Assembly: GCF_003265705.1 (NCBI RefSeq)
Contig: NW_020312785.1
Location: 132,247,790-132,311,789, forward strand
Direction of reading: 5' to 3'
From: Callorhinus ursinus
Lineage: Eukaryota > Chordata > Mammalia > Carnivora > Otariidae
DNA length: 64,000 bases
This document shows, in pieces, positions 59,501 to 64,000 of the stretch. The notes under the pieces are model-generated. The model saw only the letters and a program-made list of their open reading frames with translations. It had not been told where the DNA came from and did no database searches. The first letter of the stretch is position 1; each line of letters opens with the position of its first letter. The translations under genes and the position numbers were made by a program.

Positions 59501-62500
59501 ATGGAGACCACAGTTAGTATGGTATTTTATACTTGAAAGTCGATGAGAGCACATCTAAGTGTTCTTATTGCGCACACACACAAAAAAGTATGTGATATGA
59601 TGAATATATTAATTATATCTTGAACTTGATAATCATTCCATACACATAATGTATATCAAATCATCATGTTGCACACTTTAAACATATGCAGTTATATGTG
59701 TCAATTATTCCATAGAAAGTTAAAAAAATAAAAACAAAAAAAGCATTGATTCACTTATTGGCATAAAAATGTATTTAAAACACTTTTATTTAAAATAATC
59801 ATGATGTCTATAAGGGAACATGTTACCCAGAATTGTTTTAAGGGTAAAAGTGTTTGAAAATGTTTTATATGTTAGAATGAATATACAGGAGAGAACTTTT
59901 TTTTAAAGGTCAGGGAGATATAGTTGTCAAAGAAATATTGTGGTTATTTTGAAAGTGCAAGTATCTGAGGGTTGGATGAAAGACTAGGTAGGTATTTCTG
60001 GTCAGGAAAAAGAGAAGAAACTGATTTTCCTTTCCAACTTAAGTTTTAAAATGATGCTTTTTCATTCAGAATCCTCCTCAATATATTAATGCTACTTCAT
60101 GCTTATTTTTCAAATTATAACTAAGCAGGTAAGTAACTAGAGAAACTGATCTATTATTCATCTCTCCCACCTGAACTACTACGGCAGTGGAACTGGAAAG
60201 ATATTAAAATACACTTACCTTTCAGCTAAACTAGCCAGAGCCAGAAGGGCACCCAACAAAACATTAGTATCACGGGCACCAAGTAAATTTACTAATGTCT
60301 GAAAAATGAAGTAAAAGAAAGTTTCATTGTGTAAGTACTACAAGCTTCTTGAGTGGTATAATGTTTCTTTCAAAAATCATTGAGGCTTAACCCCAAGAGG
60401 AGTTTTTTTTTATTAAACATTCACCACACCCAGCTCTTTCAGGGGGCAGGACCCCTTCCTGCTTTGAAACTCAACACTAGATCCTTGTGGCCATTCCTTA
60501 CCCAGGGCAGGAAGCAAAGGGGACCAAGATACATGGCCAAGGTTCTCCCTCTTCCCTCTATTTTCATGTGCCCAGGATGTCCCCTCTGCCTCTTCTGGCC
60601 TCTCCCCAAGGAAAGTAGGGAGACTAATACTGGGAGTAACCAGTCATTGTTTTTGAGTTCATGTTTTGAACTCATTCTGAACTAGGCATTGTGGTAGGCC
60701 CTTTCCCAGTTGTTGAACTACTTTTAACCAAAGTATTGAAAACTGTCTTTTCTCCCCCAAACTAAGCAAGATATGTCAACATTACCAAGCACTTCATTTG
60801 CCTCTCAGATTTGTAATGATGTAGAAAGAGCATGAATCAAGGCTTCCAGACATCATGCTAAATAACATGACTTAACTGTAAGTCTGTACCTTATCAGTTG
60901 CCCTTTCTGAATTCCCATTAATGCAAATTCATTCCTCTTCTCTCTAGACTTTTAGAACTCAGAGTCCCCCAAAAGTGCACACCCAGACATATTTTAGGCC
61001 AGAGCTGCGAGCCGTGTAACAACCGCTTGGCTGATTTTTGGTTTCTGTTACGTCAATATTCCCCTTTATGATTTCATTCATTTTTGTATGAAGCCATCAT
61101 TATCTTTATTTCTCTGATCCCCTCTTCTTGTTCTTCTCTCACTTTTTTCTCTGATCTCCTAACACAACAATGTTCCCCAAACTTCAGTCACTGACATAAC
61201 ATTCCCACAATTTTTGCCATATCCACTTAACTCCTTAATGCTACTCAAAAGTGTTCCTCAAATTCTAAGTGGTAATACCAGTGAAATATATGTAGTTATT
61301 GAAATGAAAAGCGTTGATTTGTATATGACCTAGAATCATCTCCTATACAATGAGCAGCACGCGTGAACACATTTTAGGCAACCCTGCTCTAATATATACT
61401 CGAAAGTGGCCTCTTGGGATATGAGAAATCAACAGATTATTGAAAACTGGCTGTAGGCAGCTACCATCTAAATAGTCTTGCTATAGATATAAATTTAGTC
61501 TGTTTCGACTAAACCAGCACCCATTCATCTTGAAATGTATACTTGATCCATATGCTTATAATACTTTACCGTCTGATTATAAGGTTTAACCATATGAAAT
61601 TGCCCAATAGACATGACAATTTCTTATGGTTCAAGCATGTATATAACTCCATGTGCCATAGGGAATGCATTTATATGTATACACACACTTGATTTGTTCA
61701 TTTGTAAATACACACTTAGGGGCAGTTTATATAGCCAGGGTTTCTCAAGCAACATTTAAATAAAGCAACAAACTTTGTTGTTAATAAGTGGCATAGGAAA
61801 AAGGAAAAAAAAAAAGAGTTTCAGAAAACCTGTTTGCTATTTCTATATTTACTCCTTAGACTGATAAAGAATATTAAAGGGTTCGCAGAGATTTACAATT
61901 CTAGGCTAGGTTAGCAGGTTTGTGAACTATAATTATAAGAAACTTGATCACGGGGCTCTGAACCCCAGCATGCGAACCACTGCCATATGGAGGTGAAGTG
62001 TTCACTCCTTCTGGGACTACTCACCTTGTGTGCTCCGCTTGTGGTGACCCATTCTCTTTGGTCTTTGACAGCAGCAAGTTTTTGAAAAATATCTATAAAG
62101 AAAGGAAATAACTCAAAGAGGGATTCAGCACTTAAAGGCAGCAGTATTCATGGAACCTCAGGTCTAAAAGTACTGATGGGCAAACAGAAAGGGCACATGG
62201 GAAGACAGATAACACAAAAGGAACAATGGAGGGAGGAAGAACAGGGTTACTTTTTTTTTTTTACTCTGAGAATTACCTCTTAAGCTCAAATAATAATTAT
62301 TATATATTTCTATTATAATAATAAAATATGGAGACAGCAAAAAGGGCAAACATCTCCTTCCGCTTAAAGTTGAATGAGTTCCTCAACATCATTACAAGTT
62401 CAAAGTGAAACCTACTCTTCAAAGATCCTCCCTATAAAGATTTCAAATATAAAAAGGAGAGGAAGGCCACTGAAGGTGATGGACCTAGCAAGGTTCCTCC

Positions 62501-63280
62501 GCCGAGGGGAACAGTTGTTCTCAAAGAAACTTCCTGGTGCCTAGGGCTAACCACGTACTCTCCTCTCCCTGTAACTGAGAATCAGTGTGCTGTCCTGGAA
62601 ACAAATACGGGAAACCAGACCATTCAAAGAAAATGGGCCTGCATCCCACAGCAACAGGGGACCTACAGCTCATCAAACCTGGAGAGGAAGCAAGGTGGGG
62701 CTGGAAAGAGCCTCCAGAGAGAGAAGATTGAATTCCACACACACAGACCCATGTTTTCACATTCTCATCATTACATCAGGATCTTTTTTTTTCTTTTTTA
62801 TGTTCACAAAGTTTTAAATTTTATGAGGTAGGTATTATTATTAACAAAACTTTATAGATGAAAAGTGAATAGCCTCTGACATTTTAAGAGAAATCAAAGG
62901 AAGCAAAAAACATTTTTGCCAAAATCTGCCATTATGGAAGTCCCTCTTGCATTAAAATAAACTTGTGCTCAGTGAAAATCTTCAACGTGAAATTGGGCTT
63001 TGCAAGGTAAGAGTTGCGATCTAAAGTTTTCCTTCTGGGTATATTTTGCCACTGAATATAACAATTGGCATGGACTCCCAGTACTAGAACTGTGGATGGG
63101 TATACTCATAAATATTCAAAGGATCCTTTTTCCTGTTGAAAACGCCATCCTGCTCATTTGGCAAGTGGGAAAAGTTGCCATGTCCTCACGATGACACTTA
63201 CACGTCATGTTGACCAGCTTGTCCACACTGTGCGGCTCCTCTCCATAGCCTAGGTACTCATTGGCCACAATCTCCATGTA
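38303..63280 (-). CDS. NEK10: NEK10, NIMA-related kinase 10 (internal part of gene, 15 coding exons)
   Basis: NEK10 is a NIMA-related protein kinase with armadillo repeats ahead of a central kinase domain, whereas most NEKs have the kinase at the N-terminus. Published work links it to the G2/M checkpoint through Raf/MEK and to motile cilia of airway cells. Seen here: 15 exons with GT-AG borders, read right to left at 63280-63202, 62092-62025, 60298-60219, 58919-58833, 56177-55953, 51731-51592, 50194-50133, 48140-48063, 46219-46155, 44793-44691, 44596-44468, 43939-43802, 40912-40867, 38685-38564 and 38405-38303. Lengths sum to 1,525 bp and every junction keeps frame with no stop. Identification rests on recognised NEK10 peptides such as YMEIVANEYLGYGEE, GNYAILDHLGSGAFGCVYK and HRDLTPNNIMLGDKDKV. 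The 5' exons and promoter lie right of the window; the activation loop and C-terminus were not found and probably lie left of it. Confidence 0.97.
38515..38542 (-). repeat. A28 homopolymer (T run in NEK10 sense) beside exon donor
   Basis: Twenty-eight A on the + strand, ending 21 bases from the 3' end of the NEK10 exon at 38564. In the pre-mRNA it becomes a U28 tract just inside the intron. Confidence 0.95.
38564..38685 (-). CDS. NEK10: NEK10 exon (kinase hinge, LYIVMELIEG)
   Basis: This 122-bp exon completes Asn and then reads DRLYIVMELIEGVPLGEHFS, SLKEKQHHFVEERLWKIFIQ. MELIEG is the hinge between the kinase lobes, with Met as the gatekeeper. The acceptor is TTCTTATAG. The donor is CAG/GTACAC, which departs from consensus at positions +4 to +6, and a 28-base T run in the transcript sense begins 21 bases past the exon end. 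Confidence 0.96.
38686..40866 (-). other. NEK10: NEK10 intron
   Basis: Intron between the LYHPN exon and the hinge exon. It contains the antisense old L1 at 39440-39900 and no recognised coding segment. Confidence 0.85.
39440..39900 (-). mobile_element. Old LINE-1 3' fragments (antisense)
   Basis: GATTGAAGCATAATTAACAT, TTAGTTTCAGGTGTTCGGTA and TAGTGCTCATCACAGTAAG are antisense L1M-type 3' UTR. The stretch 39500-39660 (CTGGCTGCATAGTATTACAC and on) resembles antisense L1 ORF2 3' DNA. Borders are approximate. Confidence 0.6.
40867..40912 (-). CDS. NEK10: NEK10 exon (LYHPNVVRYYKTFLE)
   Basis: This 46-bp exon is the smallest visible. It encodes LYHPNVVRYYKTFLE, the kinase strand 4 region containing the HPN motif found across NEK kinases, plus one base of an Asn codon. 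The acceptor is TCTTATAG and the donor GTAAGTAT. Confidence 0.96.
41440..41790. other. Possible old LTR-like fragment in NEK10 intron
   Basis: CTTGGCCTGCCTGGTTTTAT, CAAGAATCCTGCCAAGCCAG and GTAATAGTTTGATTCCTATT GCAGT suggest an eroded LTR-like sequence, with no recognised borders. It may equally be unique intron. Confidence 0.25.
42010..42470. other. Possible old interspersed repeat in NEK10 intron
   Basis: AGAGATTACATCTCTCAGCC TCCCTTGCAG and CTTTCACCTTGGATGTGAAC resemble a common ancient mammalian repeat (MaLR or L1M 3' type). The 81-codon frame at 42157-42402 is not recognised. Confidence 0.35.
43802..43939 (-). CDS. NEK10: NEK10 exon (ATP-binding Lys and helix C)
   Basis: This 138-bp exon is phase 0 at both ends. 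It encodes VRKRSGQNLLAMKEVNLHNP, then AFGKDKKDRDSSVKNIVSEL and TIIKEQ. Lys in LAMKEV is the expected ATP-anchoring lysine, and Glu in IVSEL is the helix-C partner for the salt bridge. The DKKDRDSS stretch is an insertion between strand 3 and helix C. The acceptor is TATTTTAG and the donor GTAAACG. Confidence 0.97.
44468..44596 (-). CDS. NEK10: NEK10 exon (start of kinase domain, P-loop)
   Basis: This 129-bp exon is phase 0 at both ends and lies only 94 bp from the preceding exon. It encodes EDELKQIAENLESINQNKAP and then SKYIGNYAILDHLGSGAFGC followed by VYK. The glycine-rich ATP-binding loop is GSGAFG, with the conserved Val two residues later in CVYK. The first half is a predicted helical linker. 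The donor is GTGACTTT. Confidence 0.97.
44691..44793 (-). CDS. NEK10: NEK10 exon (LFPTDLFEIFIDIGHYVRDI)
   Basis: This 103-bp exon has acceptor CCTGTAG and donor GTAAGCCC. One base completes Arg, then it reads LFPTDLFEIFIDIGHYVRDI and SAYEELVSKLNLLV, ending in phase 0. It forms part of the linker between the armadillo repeats and the kinase. Confidence 0.96.
44794..46154 (-). other. NEK10: NEK10 intron
   Basis: Intron with a MIR piece at 45180-45290. The region 45590-45780 is somewhat GC-richer, without a recognised repeat or exon. Confidence 0.85.
45180..45290 (-). repeat. MIR fragment
   Basis: GAGTGCTGAACACTTTCATA, TCCTCATATTAACCCTAGGA and GGTAAATACTAACCCCCATT are antisense MIR. It lies in a NEK10 intron. 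Confidence 0.7.
46155..46219 (-). CDS. NEK10: NEK10 exon (CYAFRALRFLFSMERNRPLF)
   Basis: This 65-bp exon has acceptor TTTTCCAG and donor GTATGAGC. It encodes CYAFRALRFLFSMERNRPLF and then Lys plus AG of an Arg codon. It is the last clear armadillo-type helix pair before the linker to the kinase domain. Confidence 0.96.
46220..48062 (-). other. NEK10: NEK10 intron
   Basis: Intron holding the GC-rich L2 fragment at 47480-47760. Several short overlapping frames at 46800-47700 reflect base composition, not genes. Confidence 0.85.
47480..47760 (+). repeat. L2 fragment, GC-rich
   Basis: GCAAGGCCTCATCTCCCTCC, GTTCCCTCTGTGTGGAATGC and TCTTCTCATCCACCAAGATC follow L2 sense. The short CpG-rich core CCGCCGGGCGCGCCGGGCGG at 47538-47557 stands out from the AT-rich surroundings. 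Confidence 0.7.
48063..48140 (-). CDS. NEK10: NEK10 exon (ENGVYTIAKLILPNKQKNAA)
   Basis: This 78-bp exon is phase 0 at both ends (26 codons). Its acceptor is TTCTTCCAG and its donor GTAATAAG. It encodes ENGVYTIAKLILPNKQKNAA and then KTNLLQ, continuing the armadillo region. Skipping would be frame-neutral. Confidence 0.96.
48755..48960 (-). repeat. MIR
   Basis: AGCTATTCTGTGAAGCAGTC, ATGACAAAACCAAATCTTAG and GAACCTCCAACTGGCC follow antisense MIR with moderate decay. Confidence 0.7.
49196..49408 (-). mobile_element. Can-SINE (antisense)
   Basis: Minus-strand head GGGATGCCTGGGTGGCTCAG, tail AAATAAATAAAATCTTAAAA. Perfect 17-bp duplications TAACCTGATATACTCTT at 49179-49195 and 49409-49425. It is in a NEK10 intron, in the same sense as the gene. 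Confidence 0.96.
49639..49970 (+). mobile_element. Can-SINE, short old type, carrying a second SINE in its tail
   Basis: The first element starts GGACACTTAGTCAGAAGAGC and has the old short body (GTTGGGTGTAGAGATTACTT). Its tail is interrupted by a second Can-SINE (49753-49945). The outer duplication TATAAAATGGAATTCTAG (49621-49638) and TATAAAATGTAATTCTAG (49971-49988) encloses both. Confidence 0.92.
49753..49945 (+). mobile_element. Can-SINE nested in the tail of an older SINE
   Basis: Head GGGACACCTGTGTGGCTCAG and tail ACAAATAAATAAAATCTTAA, inserted into the A-rich tail of the SINE that starts at 49639. Confidence 0.93.
50133..50194 (-). CDS. NEK10: NEK10 exon (CCAALTELVLNDTNAHQVVQ)
   Basis: This 62-bp exon has acceptor CCTTCCAG and donor GTGAGAACG. 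After two bases completing Ala it reads CCAALTELVLNDTNAHQVVQ and ends in phase 0. It is GC-rich compared with the surrounding intron and encodes an armadillo helix pair with the typical buried Asn. Confidence 0.96.
50195..51591 (-). other. NEK10: NEK10 intron, GC-rich part
   Basis: Contains MIR pieces and a GC-rich stretch at 50700-51250 where long frames are open on both strands (206 codons minus, 169 codons plus). Neither resembles a known protein. Confidence 0.8.
50420..50720 (-). repeat. MIR fragments
   Basis: TGTTGAGCACTTACTGTGTA (50418-50440) and TTTACTGATGAGAAAACTGA to AAATCCCACACCCTGAG (50594-50712) are antisense MIR pieces separated by TGCCTGGCACTTGGCAGGTG, itself MIR- or L2-like. 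Confidence 0.7.
51592..51731 (-). CDS. NEK10: NEK10 exon (Ser-rich linker, DRNFVSDRSSIGSLSSANAA)
   Basis: This 140-bp exon has acceptor CTTTTTCAG and donor GTATTTAT. It encodes DRNFVSDRSSIGSLSSANAA and then GRIQQLHLSEDLSPQEIQEN and TFSLQA. The Ser-rich composition suggests a loop inserted between armadillo helices. The exact acceptor is slightly ambiguous because CAG is followed by AG, but only the chosen position keeps the frame with both neighbours. Confidence 0.95.
51916..51962. repeat. Polypyrimidine (CCTT)n tract
   Basis: CCTT and CCCT units form an unbroken pyrimidine run in a NEK10 intron about 190 bp upstream (in the gene's sense) of the exon at 51592-51731. Confidence 0.9.
52058..52160 (-). 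mobile_element. Can-SINE, short old type
   Basis: Minus-strand head GGTGCTCCTGGCTGGCTCAG, short body with CCCCACGTTGGGTGTAGAGA, tail TTAAAATAAAATCTTAAAAC. Confidence 0.9.
52317..52491 (-). mobile_element. Can-SINE (antisense)
   Basis: Minus strand: GGGTACATAGGGGGCTCAAT head, GA-rich middle, tail AAATAAATCAATAAAATCTT. The duplication TATTTTTGAATTTTTT (52301-52316) returns as TATCTTTGAATTTTTT at 52492-52507. Confidence 0.93.
53116..53189. repeat. Target-site duplication around tRNA-half insertion
   Basis: Perfect 16-bp direct repeats, CAACCAAATTATGTTA, occur at 53116-53131 and 53174-53189. They flank only 42 bp of inserted sequence. The target reads GAGTT/TAAC on the minus strand, compatible with cleavage by the L1 endonuclease. 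Confidence 0.92.
53132..53173 (-). pseudogene. Retroposed 5' half of initiator tRNA-Met (tailless)
   Basis: On the minus strand the insert reads AGCAGAGTGGCGTAGCGG followed by AAGCGTGCTGGGCCCA. This is the 5' half of vertebrate initiator tRNA-Met from base 1 through the anticodon CAT, with one C-to-T change in the D arm. Eight extra bases (TAGCAAGC) precede tRNA base 1. The insert is bounded by perfect 16-bp direct repeats (CAACCAAATTATGTTA, at 53116-53131 and 53174-53189), the mark of target-primed insertion. There is no A tail. The tRNA end overlaps the duplication by a few bases (ATAAC). Confidence 0.88.
53948..54134 (+). mobile_element. Can-SINE
   Basis: Head GGGCACCTGGGTGGCTCAGT, tail AAGTAAATAAATAAAAATAA. 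Duplication AAAGCAAGTAG at 53937-53947 and 54135-54145. Confidence 0.95.
54450..54613 (-). mobile_element. Can-SINE (antisense, internal deletion)
   Basis: Minus-strand head GGGGTGCCTGGGTGGCTCAG; the middle is shortened (the GCTCCCTGCTGAGCAGG block is missing). Perfect duplication AGACATATTCCTTTTC at 54434-54449 and 54614-54629. Confidence 0.95.
54853..55115 (-). mobile_element. LINE-1 3' end (first of two adjacent)
   Basis: The antisense of a carnivore L1 3' UTR: TGTTAATCACCATACATTAC, GTTCCATGATTCATTG, TGCATAACACCCAGTGCTCC, then the G-rich strand equivalent CCCACCCCCCTCCCC. Its 5' truncation is near 55110. Confidence 0.85.
55116..55320 (-). mobile_element. LINE-1 3' end (second, adjacent)
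   Basis: A T run at 55119-55132 is followed by ATATAATGTATTATTTGTTT and ACAGTGCTCACCATAGCACA, then CAGCAACCCTCAGTTTGTTT. This is the antisense of an L1 3' end of the same type as 37900-38130. It is 5' truncated near 55320 and lies directly beside the previous element. Confidence 0.85.
55953..56177 (-). CDS. NEK10: NEK10 exon (longest visible; LYEGIPVLLSLLHSDHLKLL)
   Basis: This 225-bp exon is the longest coding exon here. Its acceptor is CCCCTTCCAG and its donor GTGAGTCAG. It encodes 74 full codons covering roughly two armadillo repeats, including LTAELLRLLCAEPQVKEQVK, LYEGIPVLLSLLHSDHLKLL and WSVVWILVQVCEDPETSVEI. Entry and exit phases are equal, so skipping is frame-neutral. A hAT element lies 112 bp upstream in the transcript sense (56289-56490). 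Confidence 0.96.
56289..56490 (+). mobile_element. Non-autonomous hAT-type DNA transposon
   Basis: Ends resemble CAGG-TCAACGTATG and GTTTGCTGACCACC. The middle reads TTTTCTGTAAAGGG, TGTGTTCCAATAAATCTTTA and TTTACAAAAACAGGC, a common mammalian MER1-group (hAT) repeat whose exact family name I do not assign. The 8-bp duplication TCTAAGTC at 56281-56288 and 56491-56498 fits hAT insertion. Confidence 0.82.
56820..58100 (+). repeat. L2 fragment, long, with a MIR inside
   Basis: AAATCTGATCATGCTTAAAG (57499-57518) and AGCCCATTGTGACCTGGCTA correspond to L2 coding DNA near its 3' end. GCCAGAAGACGGAATCATCC (upstream) and TCTCCCTCTGCCTAGATAAC (downstream) extend it. An apparent MIR piece (GATCAAATGAATTAACACAC) lies at 57625-57700. 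Confidence 0.65.
58833..58919 (-). CDS. NEK10: NEK10 exon (ECREKISELNIVENLLMIL)
   Basis: This 87-bp exon has acceptor TTTGTAG and donor GTAGGATT. It encodes PECREKISELNIVENLLMIL and then HEYDLLSK, starting and ending in the same phase, so skipping it would keep the frame. It is an armadillo-repeat exon. Confidence 0.95.
58920..60218 (-). other. NEK10: NEK10 intron
   Basis: Intron dominated by the old L1 3' end at 59150-59740. Confidence 0.85.
59150..59740 (+). mobile_element. Old LINE-1 3' end
   Basis: GCATTATTCACAATAGCCAA, AAAAAAGAAGGAATCTCTGC and GACAACATGGGTGAACCTG are L1 ORF2 3' DNA. The 3' UTR follows (AACTTGATAATCATTCCATA, CATGTTGCACACTTTAAACA) and ends in AAAAAAATAAAAACAAAAAA. It lies in the intron between the exons at 60219 and 58919. 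Confidence 0.85.
60219..60298 (-). CDS. NEK10: NEK10 exon (TLVNLLGARDTNVLLGALLA)
   Basis: This 80-bp exon has acceptor TTTTTCAG and donor GTAAGTGT. It encodes TLVNLLGARDTNVLLGALLA and then LASLAE plus two bases (AG) of a Ser codon completed by the next exon. The pattern of Leu/Ala helices with an Asn near the second turn is typical of an armadillo repeat. Confidence 0.95.
60299..62024 (-). other. NEK10: NEK10 intron, no recognised repeat
   Basis: Intron of 1.7 kb in which no repeat was recognised. The opposing frames at 60380-60685 are not recognised proteins. Confidence 0.8.
62025..62092 (-). CDS. NEK10: NEK10 exon (IFQKLAAVKDQREW)
   Basis: This 68-bp exon follows acceptor TTTATAG and ends at donor GTGAGTAG. 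After two bases that complete a Tyr codon it reads IFQKLAAVKDQREWVTTSGA and then HK, ending in phase 0. It is part of the armadillo-repeat helices. Confidence 0.95.
62093..63201 (-). other. NEK10: NEK10 intron, no recognised repeat
   Basis: Intron of 1.1 kb without a recognised element apart from short T and A runs. Confidence 0.8.
63202..63280 (-). CDS. NEK10: NEK10 exon (armadillo region, YMEIVANEYLGYGEE)
   Basis: This 79-bp exon is the most 5' one visible. Its acceptor is CTGCAG after a pyrimidine-rich tract. It starts in phase 0 with TAC and encodes YMEIVANEYLGYGEEPHSVD and then KLVNMT, plus one base of the next codon. The donor is GTAAGTGTC. The single T left over joins AT of the next exon to give Tyr. 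The peptide belongs to the N-terminal helical/armadillo part of NEK10. Confidence 0.95.
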
Positions 63281-64000
63281 CTGCAGGAGGGACCAAACCA
63301 ACAAGAGTCAGAAGGAAAGATTAGTAAAAGCACACAAGCAGATAAGGGACAAGATGTGTACTTCTGAAAATGAGCTGTAGATGGCACAACGGATACACCA
63401 AATAATACTCAAGCCCTCTGGGCCAGGTTCACTCAAGTACAAAAGGTAGCTTGAGTTTCTAGATTCTTTATCTTCTCTTGCATGCCCTGATGTTGAGGGC
63501 GGGACCATGGAAAGACTGTATAAACTCTCAAAAAATGACTTGTAACTAAGTAAGTTTGTGGTGTAATTTGGTTCCAAATACAAAAAAATTATATCTAACC
63601 AGCATACACACCAATAGGTATAATCAGAATAAAATGGGTGTGGGTAGTCTGATAATCACTCACTGCAGATAACTGGTTATAATAAGAAATAGGCTCAGAG
63701 AAACACACATAAAATTCTAATATGACCAGAGAAGTTAAGGTGGGTAAGAGGATCCTTTATAATATAATTTTATGAAAGACAGTCATTTCTTTAAATGAGG
63801 TAAACCTCCAGCCAATTAAAAAAAAAAAAAATCTTAAAAACAAAAACTAGACATGTTGCAGCAATTTCCCAAGAATGAAAATATAATAAAATATAATAGA
63901 TTTAGCATTAACCTGCCATTAAACTTACTCTTCCATTAATAATACAGGATGAGTTTGCAGGGCCAAAAGTTCATTATGAAAATCATTCTTTCTCTATGTG
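63281..64000 (-). other. NEK10: NEK10 intron, 5' neighbour exon not in window
   Basis: Sequence upstream of the first visible exon, open to the right edge. An A run lies at 63818-63830. No exon with a matching phase was found. Confidence 0.75.

Noticed and set aside
63929..63987. Minus-strand frame NDFHNELLALQTHPVLLMEE followed by GTAAGT, looking like a NEK10 exon at the window edge.
   Set aside because: The open frame would end in phase 2, but the next NEK10 exon (63280) starts in phase 0. The frame with the right phase has stops and no acceptor. The peptide is not one I recognise from NEK10.

Overview
The window comes from a placental mammal of the order Carnivora. It carries at least fourteen Can-SINEs (tRNA-Lys-derived head beginning GGGGCGCCTGGGTGGCTCAG, CT-rich middle, AATAAA-containing tail) and carnivore-type LINE-1, over an older layer of MIR, L2, MER2 and hAT elements shared by all placentals. 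None of the SINEs has the dog-specific SINEC_Cf sequence or the longer cat-type body. By inference this points to an arctoid carnivore (bear, seal or mustelid group) rather than a dog or a cat.

The only functional protein-coding gene found is NEK10, on the minus strand. Fifteen internal coding exons lie between 63280 and 38303. They join into one uninterrupted frame of 1,525 bp (508 codons plus one base), and the codon phase fits at all 14 junctions. From right to left they encode the armadillo-repeat region, a linker, and the N-terminal half of the kinase domain: P-loop GSGAFG, ATP-anchoring lysine in LAMKEV, the MELIEG hinge and the catalytic loop HRDLTPNN. The last visible exon stops one base into the codon before DFG. 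No further NEK10 exon was recognised in 1-38302, so the rest of the kinase, the C-terminal tail, the first exons and the promoter lie outside the window or went unrecognised.

Region by region: 1-5254 is the 5' two-thirds of a LINE-1 on the minus strand (part of ORF2, ORF1, full 5' UTR) that runs off the left edge. An inverted piece of its own 5' UTR sits inside ORF1. 5255-17860 is intron or intergenic DNA with MIR, L2 and old L1 fragments. 17860-34140 holds more SINEs, L1 and L2 pieces, a MER2 DNA transposon, a decayed BTF3 retrocopy, and a 199-bp polypurine tract. 36273-38146 is a 5'-inverted (twin-primed) L1 with a perfect 16-bp target-site duplication. 38303-63280 is NEK10 exons and introns. 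The 51.7-55.9 kb intron is crowded with SINEs and L1 3' ends and contains a tiny insertion made from the 5' half of an initiator-methionine tRNA, flanked by a perfect 16-bp duplication.

No new multi-gene system is present. The observations most worth following are the tRNA-half insertion, the self-inverted segment in the 5' L1, a 251-codon antisense frame in the L1 5' UTR, and a weak NEK10 splice donor followed by a 28-base T run in the sense strand.
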